55,927 nucleotides of DNA from Tabrizicola flagellatus (GCF_008271465.1 NZ_VMDU01000018.1:1-55927), one strand, 5' to 3'; numbered from the stretch's first letter, positions 33,380-42,724 are shown. The notes: generated from the sequence alone by a model not told the origin. Numbers and translations: made by a program.

Positions 33380-34285
33380 ATGGATCGACTGACTGAGATG
33401 GAGGCCTTTGCCACGGTGGTGGACCAGGGCGGCTTCACCGATGCAGCCAAGAAGATGGGGATCTCCAAGTCTGCCGTCTCGAAACATGTCTCGGCGCTTG
33501 AGGCCCGGCTGGGCGCGCGCCTGTTGAACCGCACGACGCGCCGCGTCAGCCCCACCGAGATCGGACTTGCCTACTACGACCGCGCCCGCCGCGTGCTGAA
33601 TGACGCGGGCGAGGCGGATGCCCTTGTAACTTCAATGCAATCCGCGCCCTCGGGGCTGTTGCGTGTCTCGGTGGCGACGGATTTCGGCGTGAACCTCCTG
33701 TCGCCGATCCTGGGGGATTTCCTGCTGGAATACCCCGACATCACGGTGAACATGGTCCTGAACAATCGCTATGTCGAACTGATCAGCGAAGGTTTCGACA
33801 TGGCGATTCGCGTGGGCGAACTGGAAGACAGCAGCCTTCGCGCCCGCAAGCTGACCGAGACGACCAAGCGCATGATCGGCTCGCCGTCCTATTTCCAGCG
33901 ATTCGGCCGGCCGCAGAGGATCGACGACCTGAACGACCACAAGCTGCTGCACTATTCGAATCAGGCCAACGGCAATGTCTGGAAGATCACCGCGCCCTCG
34001 GGGGAAAAGCGGCAGGTCCGTTCCGTCGGCTGGCTGACGGTCAACGACGGGCAGAGCCTGCTGAACGCCGCGATCTCGGGCCTGGGCATCGCTTATCTGC
34101 CGTCGTTCCTGTACGCGGATGCCATGCGGCAGGGCCTGGTGGAAGAGGCCATTCCCGGACTGCCGGTCGAGGTGCTGGGCATCTATGCCGTCTATCCGCC
34201 GGGCCGGTTCACCCAGCCCAAGGTGCGCGCCTTCATCGACTTCCTGGCGCGGCGCTATGCCGACAAGGGGCCGGACAACTGGTAG
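33380..34285 (+). CDS. LysR-family transcriptional regulator
   Basis: 301 aa. The winged helix-turn-helix MEAFATVVDQGGFTDAAKKMGISKSAVSKHVSALEARLG lies at residues ~7-45 and the periplasmic-binding-type effector domain at ~90-295 (SVATDFGVNLLSPIL, VNDGQSLLNAAISGLGIAYLP). The sequence is in the large AaeR/CrgA-like clade. AGAGGA precedes the ATG. No obvious target operon is adjacent, since the left neighbour encodes an EF-hand protein and the right neighbour runs toward it. Confidence 0.91.
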   Translation: MDRLTEMEAFATVVDQGGFTDAAKKMGISKSAVSKHVSALEARLGARLLNRTTRRVSPTEIGLAYYDRARRVLNDAGEADALVTSMQSAPSGLLRVSVATDFGVNLLSPILGDFLLEYPDITVNMVLNNRYVELISEGFDMAIRVGELEDSSLRARKLTETTKRMIGSPSYFQRFGRPQRIDDLNDHKLLHYSNQANGNVWKITAPSGEKRQVRSVGWLTVNDGQSLLNAAISGLGIAYLPSFLYADAMRQGLVEEAIPGLPVEVLGIYAVYPPGRFTQPKVRAFIDFLARRYADKGPDNW

Positions 34286-34342
34286 GTGCCCGTCAGCCCT
34301 TTTGGAATTTCAGTCGGTCCTCTCCCCCCTCTGGATCGACCG

Positions 34343-35287
34343 TCAGCGGGTCGAGGTGACAATCACCTCGACCCGTCTGTTCTTCTGCCGGCCGTCCTCG
34401 GTCTGGTTGGTGGCTCGCGGGGCGAGGAAGCCGACGCCGTTCGCCGTCACGCGGGTGCGATCGACGCCATACCGGCCGATCAGCGCATCGGCGACTGACT
34501 GCGCCCGCCGTTCGGACAGCGCGACATTGGCGGGCAGGCTGCCCGAGGCATCCGTATGGCCCACCAGCGCGATGGTCGCGTCGGGGTTGGCCTGAAGCCA
34601 GGCCGCAACGGCTGCCAGCGAGGCATAGTCGCCCTCGGCCAGGGCCGCCGCGCCGCTGGCAAAGACCAGGTCGTCCAGGACGGCAAAGCCGACCTGGTCC
34701 AGCGCGCCGGTGATGGCAAGGGCATCGGCGGGCATGGGTTCGGCCAGGGGGGGGGCAGGGGCTTCGGGAATGGCGACCACCGCCGGCGCCGGCGGGGGCA
34801 CGAGGGGCGCCTCGGTGACGCGGGTGATCTGCACATAGGCCGAGCTTGCGCTGCGACTGACGAGGATCGACACGGCGTTCTCGCCCGACACCGCCGAAAG
34901 AAAGCGGAAATCGGCAAGGTCGACATGCATGTCCGGTTCGGGCAGGACATCGGTGCCGAACCGGAAGTCGAAGCCGCCACAGCGCCGCGCCTCGCATTCG
35001 AAGATCACCTCGTAGCCCGCGGCGATCACCTGGTCGCGCAGTGGCGCCATCACCGCGAGGGTCGTCATTCCGGGCGCGGCAAGGCGCAGGGCGCGCTGGT
35101 CCAGCGATCCCTCGACGATGCGCGACGGGACGGACGACCCGTCGAAGCCGGCGATGGGCAGGGCATAACTGCCGGGGGTTTCGCTGCGGACTTCCTGGTC
35201 CAGCACCTCGGCCGGAAGCTCCAGCGTCAGGGCAGCGGCGGGCGGCGCCAGCAGGAAGATAAGGAGAGAGAGGATCGCCTTCGGCAC
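34343..35287 (-). CDS. OmpA-family envelope protein
   Basis: 314 aa with a signal peptide (MPKAILSLLIFLLAPPAAA). The first ~180 residues are a beta-rich domain with a Cys pair (CEARRC). A Pro/Ala linker leads to a C-terminal OmpA peptidoglycan-binding domain (ATIALVGHTDASGSLPANVALSERRAQSVADAL ... NRRVEVIV). It probably links an outer envelope component to peptidoglycan. It is last on a leftward run after GNAT and CinA-like genes, 21 bp downstream of the GNAT stop. Confidence 0.87.
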   Translation of the reverse strand: MPKAILSLLIFLLAPPAAALTLELPAEVLDQEVRSETPGSYALPIAGFDGSSVPSRIVEGSLDQRALRLAAPGMTTLAVMAPLRDQVIAAGYEVIFECEARRCGGFDFRFGTDVLPEPDMHVDLADFRFLSAVSGENAVSILVSRSASSAYVQITRVTEAPLVPPPAPAVVAIPEAPAPPLAEPMPADALAITGALDQVGFAVLDDLVFASGAAALAEGDYASLAAVAAWLQANPDATIALVGHTDASGSLPANVALSERRAQSVADALIGRYGVDRTRVTANGVGFLAPRATNQTEDGRQKNRRVEVIVTSTR

Positions 35288-35308
35288 TGCCCGGGTCGCT
35301 TTCCGCGA

Positions 35309-36004
35309 TCATTTCATGCGGTAATGATACTGTCCCACGATGCCCATGCCAAGGCGGGCATAGAGTGCGCGGGCGGCGGTGTTCTGCCGGGTGACGACCA
35401 GGGACAGCCGGGTCGCGCCCTGATCTGCCGCCCAGTTCGCCGCCGCATGCAAGAGCGTCGCCCCGACCCCGCGCCGGCGCAGGCCGGGGCGGACCTCCAG
35501 CGCATGCAGCATCGCCTCGGCACCGTGGCAGGCGACGAAGGCCACCCCGGCGGGGCGGTCCCCGCTGCGCGCCAGGAGTGCCGCCCTGGCCCCCGTCACC
35601 CGCTCCATCACCGCGATCCGGGCCGGGCCGATGCCGCCCTCGGCCCAGATCGCGCGGGCGATCTCCAGCGGTGGCCAGTGCGGGAAGGCGGCCAGCGGCG
35701 GAAGCTCGGCCTTCAGATCGGCGACCGGGGCGGCATAGGCGACCACCGGATCGACCACGCGCCAGCCCCGCGCCTCCAGGCATGCGTCCAGCGCGCTGTC
35801 CTCGGCCCGGACCAGCATCAGGGGTTCGGCCATCGCGGCCTCGGCCGCCGCAAGCCCTTCCTCGGTGAAGGCGCCGTCGCAACTGGCAGCCGAGACCCGC
35901 TTGCCCCCGCCCGCCCCGTCGCGCAACGTGAAGGGACCGACCTGCCAGCGCCGCAGCGGCGGCCAGGTCGCCTCCATCACCTCGGCCAGCAGCGCGGGCG
36001 TCAT
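35309..36004 (-). CDS. GNAT-family N-acetyltransferase
   Basis: 231 aa. A degenerate N-terminal half is followed by a standard GNAT domain: HALEVRPGLRRRGVGATLLHAAANWA (motif A, RRxGVG) and VTRQNTAARALYARLGM (motif B). The substrate is unknown. It overlaps the CinA-like gene by 4 nt. Confidence 0.86.
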   Translation of the reverse strand: MTPALLAEVMEATWPPLRRWQVGPFTLRDGAGGGKRVSAASCDGAFTEEGLAAAEAAMAEPLMLVRAEDSALDACLEARGWRVVDPVVAYAAPVADLKAELPPLAAFPHWPPLEIARAIWAEGGIGPARIAVMERVTGARAALLARSGDRPAGVAFVACHGAEAMLHALEVRPGLRRRGVGATLLHAAANWAADQGATRLSLVVTRQNTAARALYARLGMGIVGQYHYRMK

Positions 36005-36720
36005 CCGAACAGCTGCGTCAGGCGGACCATCGCGGCATCGACCCGCGCCGGATCGGTGCCGCGGATCACCAGGTTCGTGCCATGCGCGCCATTCTGGATG
36101 AAGGGGTAGGAGCCCATGGACAGGTCGGGAAACTCGGCTGCGAGCGCGGCGAAGGGGGCGGCGATCTCGCCCTCGCCGCGATCGACGCGCAGGGATTGCG
36201 ACAGGAGTGGCGGCCCGCCGGTCAGCCGGGGCAGGACCGAGGCGACCATGGCCTGGAAGATGTTCGGCACGCCCGCCATCACATGCACGTTGCCGATGGT
36301 GAAGCCCGGCGCGGTGGAAACCGGGTTGTCGATCAGGGTGGCCCCGTCCGGGATCCGCGCCATGCGCTGCCGCGCCTCGTTGAAGGGCAGGCCCGCGCGG
36401 TCGTAATGCGCCTGCAAGAGCGCCATGGCATCGGCCCGGTGGCCGATCCTCGCGCCCATCGCCTCGGCCACGGCATCGGCGGTGATGTCGTCATGCGTCG
36501 GCCCGATGCCGCCGCTGGTGAAGAGATGGTCATAGCGGCCCGACAGCGCGCGCACGGCGGCCACGATGTCCTCGTGCACATCGGCAACCACCCGCGCCTC
36601 GCGCAGCGCGATGCCGATCCGGGTCAGTTCCCCGGCCAGGTAGTGCATGTTGGAATCGCGGGTTCGGCCCGACAGGATCTCGTCGCCGATCACCAGCATC
36701 GCCGCGGTCGGATTGGTCAT
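36001..36720 (-). CDS. CinA-like MoaB/Mog-fold protein (N-terminal domain only)
   Basis: 239 aa. The molybdopterin-binding (MoaB/Mog) fold is clear: VIGDEILSGRTRDSN, FTSGGIGPTHDDITADAVAEAMG, NPVSTAPGF and VMAGVPNIFQAM. CinA proteins of this form can act as ADP-ribose or FAD pyrophosphatases. The C-terminal nicotinamide-nucleotide amidase (PncC) domain of full CinA is absent, which is common in Alphaproteobacteria. The start is ATG 36720. It is divergent from map. Confidence 0.88.
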   Translation of the reverse strand: MTNPTAAMLVIGDEILSGRTRDSNMHYLAGELTRIGIALREARVVADVHEDIVAAVRALSGRYDHLFTSGGIGPTHDDITADAVAEAMGARIGHRADAMALLQAHYDRAGLPFNEARQRMARIPDGATLIDNPVSTAPGFTIGNVHVMAGVPNIFQAMVASVLPRLTGGPPLLSQSLRVDRGEGEIAAPFAALAAEFPDLSMGSYPFIQNGAHGTNLVIRGTDPARVDAAMVRLTQLFG

Positions 36721-36835
36721 CGCGCTTCCTCGCTGTTGCCGCTGCCGCAGGTATAGCCGCACCGGGTGGGCTTTCAAACCCCGGCCTCTGGCCAATTCTC
36801 CCCGGTCGTCTTATGTAGGGTGCAAGGAGAGCCGG

Positions 36836-37705
36836 ATGGACGACGTGCGCGCCAGGATCACCAAGGACGGCATCCGCATCTACGAGGATGCGGATTTCGC
36901 CGGCATGCGGACGGCGGGCCGGGTCGCGGCCGAGATCCTCGACGCGGTGGTGCCGCTGGTGGTGCCGGGCGCCACGACAGGGGCGATCGACGATTTCATC
37001 ACCGAGGAAATCAGGCGCCGCGGCGTGACCTCGGCCACCATCGGCTACAAGGGATACAAGCACGCTTCCTGCATCAGCGTGAACCATGTCGTCTGTCACG
37101 GGATCCCCGGCGCGCCGATCCCGATGAGCAAGTCCGAGACGATCTCGCGCGATCTGGAAAAGCGGCGCAAGGATGACGTGCTGCGGGACGGCGACATCCT
37201 GAACATCGACGTCACCGTGATCGTGGACGGCTGGTATGGCGACACGAGCCGGATGTATGTGGCCGGCAAGCCCTCGCCCATGGCCGCGCGGCTGATCGAG
37301 GTCACGCACGAGGGCCTGATGCGCGGCATCGCGGCGGTGAAGCCCGGAAACACCTTCGGCGACATCGGCCACGCGATCCAGGCCTATGTCGAGGCGCAAA
37401 GGATGAGCGTGGTGCGCGACTTCTGCGGCCATGGTCTGGGCCGGGTGTTCCACGCGCCGCCGAACGTGCTGCACTACGGCCGCGCCGGGTCGGGGCCGGT
37501 GCTGGAGGAAGGCATGTTCTTCACCATCGAGCCGATGGTGAACCTCGGGAGGCCCGAGACCAATGTCCTGGCTGACGACTGGACTGCGGTCACCCGCGAC
37601 AAGTCGCTGTCGGCGCAGTTCGAGCATTCGGTGGGGGTCACCGCCACGGGTTGCGAGATCTTCACCCTGTCCCCTGCGGGCAAGTTCCACCCGACCTGGG
37701 GCTGA
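36836..37705 (+). CDS. map: Methionine aminopeptidase, type I
   Basis: 289 aa. It removes the initiator Met from nascent proteins. All five metal ligands are visible: the two Asp in LNIDVTVIVDGWYGDTSRM, the His in GHGLGRVFHAPP, and the Glu in FFTIEPMV and QFEHSVGVT. An insertion of about 20 residues (MSKSETISRDLEKRRKDD) sits before the first Asp, which I believe is usual in Rhodobacterales. AAGGAGA precedes the ATG. Confidence 0.96.
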   Translation: MDDVRARITKDGIRIYEDADFAGMRTAGRVAAEILDAVVPLVVPGATTGAIDDFITEEIRRRGVTSATIGYKGYKHASCISVNHVVCHGIPGAPIPMSKSETISRDLEKRRKDDVLRDGDILNIDVTVIVDGWYGDTSRMYVAGKPSPMAARLIEVTHEGLMRGIAAVKPGNTFGDIGHAIQAYVEAQRMSVVRDFCGHGLGRVFHAPPNVLHYGRAGSGPVLEEGMFFTIEPMVNLGRPETNVLADDWTAVTRDKSLSAQFEHSVGVTATGCEIFTLSPAGKFHPTWG

Positions 37706-37716
37706 CCCTCGGGCAC

Positions 37717-37790
37717 GCCTCCTCGTTCGCCTTCGGCTTCTCGTCGGTCGTGCCGTGCCCTGCGAGGAGCGACGAAGTCGCCGACGAGCC
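37717..37790. repeat. Dispersed palindromic element, copy G
   Basis: Left arm GCCTCCTCGTTCGCCTTCGG..., right arm GACGAAGTCGCCGACGAGCC. Close to the family consensus. It fills the convergent gap between map and the molybdopterin oxidoreductase gene. Confidence 0.82.
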
Positions 37791-37796
37791 GTCGGT

Positions 37797-38561
37797 CTAG
37801 ATCCCCGCGTACCATTCATAGCCCCGGTCGGCCCAATAGCTGCCGCGGCCCCGGCCCAGGGCGGCAAGGCTGTCCACCAGTTCGATGCCATGGACATACT
37901 TGGCCATCTTGTAGCCAAGCTGCCGTTCAACCCGTAGCCGCAGCGGTGCCCCGTTCGCCACTGGCAGCGGCATGCCGTTCATGGCGTAGGCGAGGATGGT
38001 CTGCGGATGGAAGGCTTCGATCAGGTCGATCGATTCATAGTAGAAGACCTCGCCCGATAGCCCGCGCTCGATGGCGTCGAAACAGTGGAAGACGGCATAG
38101 CGCGCCGCGAGCTTCGGCCGGGCCAGCCGCAGCACCGTGCCCAGCGGCACACCCTGCCATCTGGCGATGCAGCTCCAGCCCTCGACGCAGTCGTGCCGGG
38201 TGATCTGAGTCCGTGACGGGAGCGCGGTCAGGGCGGCCAGCGACAGGCTTTGCGGCGCCTCGACCAGCCCGGTCACAGTCAGCCGATAGTCGGCAAAGCC
38301 GCTGGCCGCCATCCGGCGGTAGCCGGCGCCGGAGGGGTCGGTCGAGCCATTGGGGCGCTGGCCCTGGCGGATGTCGGCCTCCGAGTATTCCGGCGCGAGG
38401 CTGTCGCCGATCAACGCGCGCTGGGCGGCCCGGGTCAGCCCCTCATGGCTGGCGAAGAGGGCGCGCAGGCGGCTCTCGGGCTCGGTCGCGCTGTCGAAGA
38501 CCCTGCATCCCGAAAGGGCAAGGGCCGCCCCGCCCAAGAGGAGCCTGCGACGATCAAGCAT
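37797..38561 (-). CDS. Sulfite oxidase-family (YedY-like) molybdopterin oxidoreductase
   Basis: 254 aa. The N-terminus, [19 protein letters not shown], is both a twin-arginine-like signal and a lipobox, so the protein is probably exported folded and lipid-anchored. The Mo-coordinating Cys is in HDCVEGWSCIARW, and NGAPLRLRVERQLGYKMAKYV matches the sulfite oxidase-fold cofactor region. Family members reduce or oxidise small S- or N-containing compounds, or oxidised methionine. The substrate is unknown. It overlaps the cytochrome b gene by 8 nt, the likely electron partner. Confidence 0.86.
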   Translation of the reverse strand: MLDRRRLLLGGAALALSGCRVFDSATEPESRLRALFASHEGLTRAAQRALIGDSLAPEYSEADIRQGQRPNGSTDPSGAGYRRMAASGFADYRLTVTGLVEAPQSLSLAALTALPSRTQITRHDCVEGWSCIARWQGVPLGTVLRLARPKLAARYAVFHCFDAIERGLSGEVFYYESIDLIEAFHPQTILAYAMNGMPLPVANGAPLRLRVERQLGYKMAKYVHGIELVDSLAALGRGRGSYWADRGYEWYAGI

Positions 38562-39345
38562 CGCTCACTCCATCGGTGCGATACCAGCCGGTCAGGATCG
38601 ACCGCATCTCGTTCACGGGGCCGGCCAGAATGATCATCGCCATGTGCACGGCGAAGAAGCCCAGAAGCGCCAGCATGGTCAGGAAATGGATGGTCCGAGC
38701 GGTCTGCCGACCGCCGAAGAGCTCGGGCAGCCAGGGCAGGGCGGCGGTGACGCCGGGTGACATGGACAGCCCGGTCAGGATCATCACCGGCAAGGCCAGG
38801 AACAGCACGAAGGCATAGGCGAGCTTCTGCAGCGCGCCATAGTTCGCCGCGTGGTGGAACCTCAGCCGGGCGTGATCGGCGATGTCGCGCGGCAGGGCGC
38901 GGAGGTCGGCCAGCGTCGGGACCAGCTGGCGCAGATGCCCGTTCAGCGCCGAGGCCGCCAGCCACAGGATCAGCGTGCCGACCAGCAGCCAGGCGAAGAA
39001 GAAATGGATGATCCGACCCGTCGCGAGGCTGGTCTTCGACGGGATGGTGAGGGCGGCGGGAAAGGCGCGGACCTCGCCCCGCGAGACGCCGAGGACCCCG
39101 GTCGTGTCGAACTCGGCCCCCAGGATCCGGGTCACGCCGCGCAGACCGGCCGGCGTCTCGACCGCGCCGATGGCCAGGATGGCGTTGTCGTAGTCGAAGC
39201 CCGATTCCCGCCCGATGTGCAGGCTGGGAAAGGCGTTGAAGATCTGCAGGCCCGTCAGCAGCAGGAAGAACAGGCTGACGGCCCAGACCCAATGCGCGAT
39301 CCGGGTTGGCAGGCGGTGTCGGTAGATCAGCGGTCCGTGGGGCAT
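38554..39345 (-). CDS. Cytochrome b561-type membrane subunit
   Basis: 263 aa. Four or five membrane helices are visible ([83 protein letters not shown]), with paired His residues suited to two b haems. It belongs to the cytochrome b561/formate dehydrogenase gamma-like group. It probably passes quinol electrons to the adjacent molybdopterin protein. The start is [15 protein letters not shown] at 39345; the upstream extension lacks similarity. Confidence 0.85.
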   Translation of the reverse strand: MPHGPLIYRHRLPTRIAHWVWAVSLFFLLLTGLQIFNAFPSLHIGRESGFDYDNAILAIGAVETPAGLRGVTRILGAEFDTTGVLGVSRGEVRAFPAALTIPSKTSLATGRIIHFFFAWLLVGTLILWLAASALNGHLRQLVPTLADLRALPRDIADHARLRFHHAANYGALQKLAYAFVLFLALPVMILTGLSMSPGVTAALPWLPELFGGRQTARTIHFLTMLALLGFFAVHMAMIILAGPVNEMRSILTGWYRTDGVSDA

Positions 39346-39481
39346 CCGTGGCCTCCTTTCCGCTGAAGCAACGGGCCGCCGACGCAGAAGTTTCACCAAC
39401 CCCGGCAAGACTGCGCTGATTGCATTTCCGCACGTCGGGGCTTATCTCGGGAAGCCGAAGCGAAGGGGCAGCAGGCACGGC

Positions 39482-40399
39482 ATGAACTGGATCACCAACT
39501 ACGTCCGTCCGAAGATCAACTCGCTGTTCTCGCGCCGCGAGGTGCCCGAGAACCTGTGGACCAAGTGCCCCGAATGCGGGACGATGCTGTTCCACCGCGA
39601 GCTTGCGGCGAACCTCAACGTCTGCGGCACCTGCGACCACCACATGACGATCAGCCCCCGCGCGCGCTTCGAGGCGCTGTTCGATGGCGGCATCTTCACC
39701 GAGGTCAAGGTGCCCGAGCCGCTGGTGGATCCGCTGCAGTTCCGCGACCAGAAGAAATACACCGACCGGCTGAAGGCCGCGCAGAAGGCCAGCGGCGAGA
39801 AGGACGCGATGCTGGTGGCCGAGGGCGAGATCGGCCGCACCCCCATCGTCGCCGCCGCGCAGGACTTCAGCTTCATGGCCGGGTCGATGGGCATGTATGT
39901 CGGCAACGCGATCATCGCGGCCGCCGAACGCGCGGTAAAGCTGAAGCGGCCGCTGGTGCTGTTCTCGGCCAGCGGCGGGGCGCGGATGCAGGAGGGGATG
40001 CTCTCGCTCATGCAGATGCCGCGCACCACGGTCGCGGTGCAGATGCTGAAAGAGGCGGGCCTGCCCTACATCGTCGTCCTCACCCATCCGACGACCGGCG
40101 GCGTGACGGCCAGCTATGCCATGCTGGGCGACGTGCAGATCGCCGAGCCCAATGCCCAGATCGGCTTTGCTGGTGCCCGGGTGATCGAACAGACCATCCG
40201 CGAGAAACTGCCCGAGGGCTTCCAGCGCGCGGAATACCTGCTGGACCACGGGATGCTGGACCGCGTGGTGCATCGCAAGGCGATGAAGGATGAGCTTGTC
40301 ACCCTGATCCGCCTGCTGACCGGCCAGCCCCCGGCCATCAAGGGCGACCTGGCGCCGCCGGCGGAAAAGCCGGCGGACAAGGTGGAAGCGAAGGCGTGA
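39482..40399 (+). CDS. accD: Acetyl-CoA carboxylase carboxyltransferase subunit beta
   Basis: 305 aa. AccD completes the carboxyltransferase with AccA. The N-terminal Cys4 zinc finger is [13 protein letters not shown]...NVCGTC (residues ~29-51), and the carboxyltransferase core follows with [23 protein letters not shown] and [13 protein letters not shown]. The GTGA overlap with folC gives the standard accD-folC pair. Confidence 0.97.
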   Translation: MNWITNYVRPKINSLFSRREVPENLWTKCPECGTMLFHRELAANLNVCGTCDHHMTISPRARFEALFDGGIFTEVKVPEPLVDPLQFRDQKKYTDRLKAAQKASGEKDAMLVAEGEIGRTPIVAAAQDFSFMAGSMGMYVGNAIIAAAERAVKLKRPLVLFSASGGARMQEGMLSLMQMPRTTVAVQMLKEAGLPYIVVLTHPTTGGVTASYAMLGDVQIAEPNAQIGFAGARVIEQTIREKLPEGFQRAEYLLDHGMLDRVVHRKAMKDELVTLIRLLTGQPPAIKGDLAPPAEKPADKVEAKA

Positions 40400-41667
40400 C
40401 GCTCAGCTCGGATGTCATCCTCGACCGGATGATGACGCTGCATCCCAAGGTCATCGATCTGACCCTGGGCCGCGTCGAACGGCTGCTGTCGGCGCTGGGC
40501 AACCCGGAGCGGGCAATTCCCCCCGTAATCCACATCGCCGGGACCAACGGCAAGGGCTCGACCCAGGCGATGATCCGGGCGGGGCTCGAGGCGGGCGGCG
40601 ACCGGGTGCATGCCTATACCTCGCCGCATCTCGCCCGGTTCCACGAACGCATCCGCCTGGCGGGAGAGCTGATCTCGGAACCCGCGCTGACCGCGCTTCT
40701 GGACGAATGCGTGGCGGCGAACGGCGGGGAAGAGATCACCTTCTTCGAGATCACCACCTGCGCGGCCTTCCTGGCCTTTGCCCGCACGCAGGCGGACTGG
40801 ACGCTGCTGGAGGTCGGCCTTGGCGGGCGGCTCGATGCGACGAACGTGGTGGACCATCCGCGGCTGACGATCATCACGCCCGTGTCGATGGATCACGAAT
40901 CGTTCCTGGGCGATACGGTTGCCAAGATCGCCGGCGAAAAGGCCGGGATCATCAAGCGCGGCGTGCCGGTGATCGTCGGGCCGCAACACCCCGACGGTCT
41001 GGCGGTGATCGAGGCGCAGGCCGCGCGGCTGGGTGCTCCGGTCCTGGCGCATGGCCAGCACTGGCAGGCCTTCGAGGACCGCGGCCGCCTGATCTATCAG
41101 GACGAGACCGGGCTTCTGGATCTGCCGCTGCCGAACCTGCCCGGACCGCACCAGATCCAGAACGCGGGCGCGGCCATCGCCGCCCTGCGCGCGCTCGGCC
41201 GGGACGAGGCCGCCTGCGAGGCCGCCGTCACCCGCGCCGTCTGGCCCGCCCGGATGCAGCGTCTGCGCCGGGGGCCGCTGGTGGACCTTGCGCCGCAGGT
41301 GGAACTCTGGCTCGACGGCGGGCACAACCCCGCGGGGGGCGAGGCGGTGGCGGCAACCCTGGCGCGGATGCCCCGGCGCGAGACGCATCTGATCTGCGGT
41401 ATGCTGAACACCAAGGACGTGACGGGCTACATGCGCCCGCTGGCCCCGCAGGTCGCGCGCCTGCATGCGGTGTCGATCCCGGGCGAGAAGAACACCCTGC
41501 CCGCCGAAGCCACCCGTGACGCGGCCCGCGCGGCCGGGATGGATGCGGTCACCGCCGGCTCGGTTGCCGAGGCGCTGGCCGGCATCGCCGCCACATCCCC
41601 CGAGGCGCGGGTGCTGATCTGCGGCTCGCTCTATCTGGCAGGGACGGTGCTGCGCGAGAACGGGTAA
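40396..41667 (+). CDS. folC: Dihydrofolate/folylpolyglutamate synthase
   Basis: 423 aa. FolC joins glutamate to dihydropteroate and extends folate polyglutamate tails. The ATP-binding [12 protein letters not shown], the [12 protein letters not shown] block, [14 protein letters not shown] and the C-terminal [12 protein letters not shown] ligase motifs are in place. The start is GTG 40396 overlapping the accD stop; no ATG fits as well. Confidence 0.96.
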   Translation: MTLSSDVILDRMMTLHPKVIDLTLGRVERLLSALGNPERAIPPVIHIAGTNGKGSTQAMIRAGLEAGGDRVHAYTSPHLARFHERIRLAGELISEPALTALLDECVAANGGEEITFFEITTCAAFLAFARTQADWTLLEVGLGGRLDATNVVDHPRLTIITPVSMDHESFLGDTVAKIAGEKAGIIKRGVPVIVGPQHPDGLAVIEAQAARLGAPVLAHGQHWQAFEDRGRLIYQDETGLLDLPLPNLPGPHQIQNAGAAIAALRALGRDEAACEAAVTRAVWPARMQRLRRGPLVDLAPQVELWLDGGHNPAGGEAVAATLARMPRRETHLICGMLNTKDVTGYMRPLAPQVARLHAVSIPGEKNTLPAEATRDAARAAGMDAVTAGSVAEALAGIAATSPEARVLICGSLYLAGTVLRENG

Positions 41668-41733
41668 GGCTCGTCGATGACTTCGTCACTCCTCGCGGCG
41701 CTACCGACGAGGAGACGCAGTCGAACGAGGAGG
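41668..41733. repeat. Dispersed palindromic element, copy H (reverse orientation)
   Basis: The left arm is the same as that of copy A; the right arm is CGACGAGGAGACGCAGTCG...GAGGAGG, the complement of the left arm of copy D. It spans the whole 66-bp gap between the convergent folC and TetR genes. Confidence 0.8.
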
Positions 41734-42366
41734 TCAGGTCCCATAGCGCGCAAGGAACATCTCGACCGCGCCATGCACCGTGCGGTGGACGAGATCGGGG
41801 GTGATGGTCTCGGCCAGGCCGAACATCAGCCGGTCTTGGATCGTGGCCTTGCAGAGCTGCGCGAACTGGTCCGCGGCCAGGTCCAGGTCGTCGATCTTCA
41901 GCGCGCCGCTGGCGACGTAACAGCCGAGGTGATGCACCAGCCGAGCGTGGATCAGGCCAGGGCCGAAATCGTGGAACTGCCGGCCAAGGCCCGGAAAATG
42001 CTCGCCCTCGCCCACCACGATGCGGAACATGCGCTGGCCGAAATCCGACAGGTGGAAGGCCACGATCCGTTCCGCCGCGATGGTCAGCGCCACCTGCACC
42101 GGCACGTCGCCTTCGACCATCGCTTCGGCCTCGTCGGTCTGGCGGTGGCACTCGCAGCGCGCGACCTCCAGGAAGAGAAGCTGCTTGTCGGGGAAGTAGG
42201 CGTAGATCGTCGCCTTCGACACGCCCGCCTCGCGCGCGATGTCATCGACCGAGGCGCGCTCGAACCCGTCGCGCAGGAAGATCTTGCGCGCGCCTTCCAG
42301 CACCTGGTCGAACTTGCGACCGCGCCTGACTTCGTGACTGGCCCCGTGATCGGCAGCTACGTTCAT
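41734..42366 (-). CDS. TetR/AcrR-family transcriptional regulator
   Basis: 210 aa. The helix-turn-helix FDQVLEGARKIFLRDGFERASVDDIAREAGVSKATIYAYFPDKQLLF is at residues ~17-62, with an AefR-like C-terminal domain. It is encoded 59 nt downstream of a small secreted peptide gene, and both lie downstream of three matching operator-like dyads (42612-42690). Autorepression is likely. The start at 42366 agrees with the family. Confidence 0.9.
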   Translation of the reverse strand: MNVAADHGASHEVRRGRKFDQVLEGARKIFLRDGFERASVDDIAREAGVSKATIYAYFPDKQLLFLEVARCECHRQTDEAEAMVEGDVPVQVALTIAAERIVAFHLSDFGQRMFRIVVGEGEHFPGLGRQFHDFGPGLIHARLVHHLGCYVASGALKIDDLDLAADQFAQLCKATIQDRLMFGLAETITPDLVHRTVHGAVEMFLARYGT

Positions 42367-42425
42367 CGGTCCCCCTGCGAGGGACCATAGAGCATCGCGG
42401 TCCGGCGCGGCAAGCGAGGCGAGCG

Positions 42426-42599
42426 TCACTCGGCCAGCTGGCAGGTCGCGCCCGCCGCGGGCGCCTCGCAGCCCTTGGTCGAGGGCGTGACCGTCTCGGT
42501 CGGGAAGGTAAGCGAGGGCAGCAGGATGGTCAGCGACTGCGCCGCAGCCGGGATGGCCAGCGACAGGGTGACAGCAAGGGCAAGCGAAAGACGGTCCAT
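42426..42599 (-). CDS. Small secreted peptide upstream of TetR
   Basis: 57 aa: a signal peptide MDRLSLALAVTLSLAIPAAAQ and a 36-residue mature part with two Cys (KGCEAP, ATCQLAE) that could form one disulphide. No family is recognised. Its gene is the first after the triple operator and is probably co-transcribed with the TetR regulator. Confidence 0.6.
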   Translation of the reverse strand: MDRLSLALAVTLSLAIPAAAQSLTILLPSLTFPTETVTPSTKGCEAPAAGATCQLAE

Positions 42600-42611
42600 T
42601 TCGATCTCCAA

Positions 42612-42690
42612 TCTGAACTCTTCGGTTCAGATTCATTTCTAAACTGTCCGGTTCAGTCTGGCAAGACCATTCTGAACCATGGAGTTCAGA
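42612..42690. promoter_or_regulatory. Three operator-like dyads TCTGAAC-N6-GTTCAGA
   Basis: Site 1 (42612-42631) and site 3 (42671-42690) are perfect TCTGAAC-N6-GTTCAGA dyads. Site 2 (42638-42657) has one mismatch per half (TCTAAAC/GTTCAGT). Centres are 26 and 33 bp apart. They sit just upstream of the peptide-TetR genes and are the probable binding sites of that TetR protein. They are inverted, so not the direct-repeat LexA box. Confidence 0.8.
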
Positions 42691-42724
42691 TTATCGCGTT
42701 GCGCCCGCCGATGACCCGATTAGA

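Noticed and set aside
42612-42690. LexA boxes in front of the peptide-TetR genes, because of GAAC and GTTC half-sites
   Set aside because: The half-sites are inverted with N6 spacing; the alphaproteobacterial LexA box is a direct repeat with N7.
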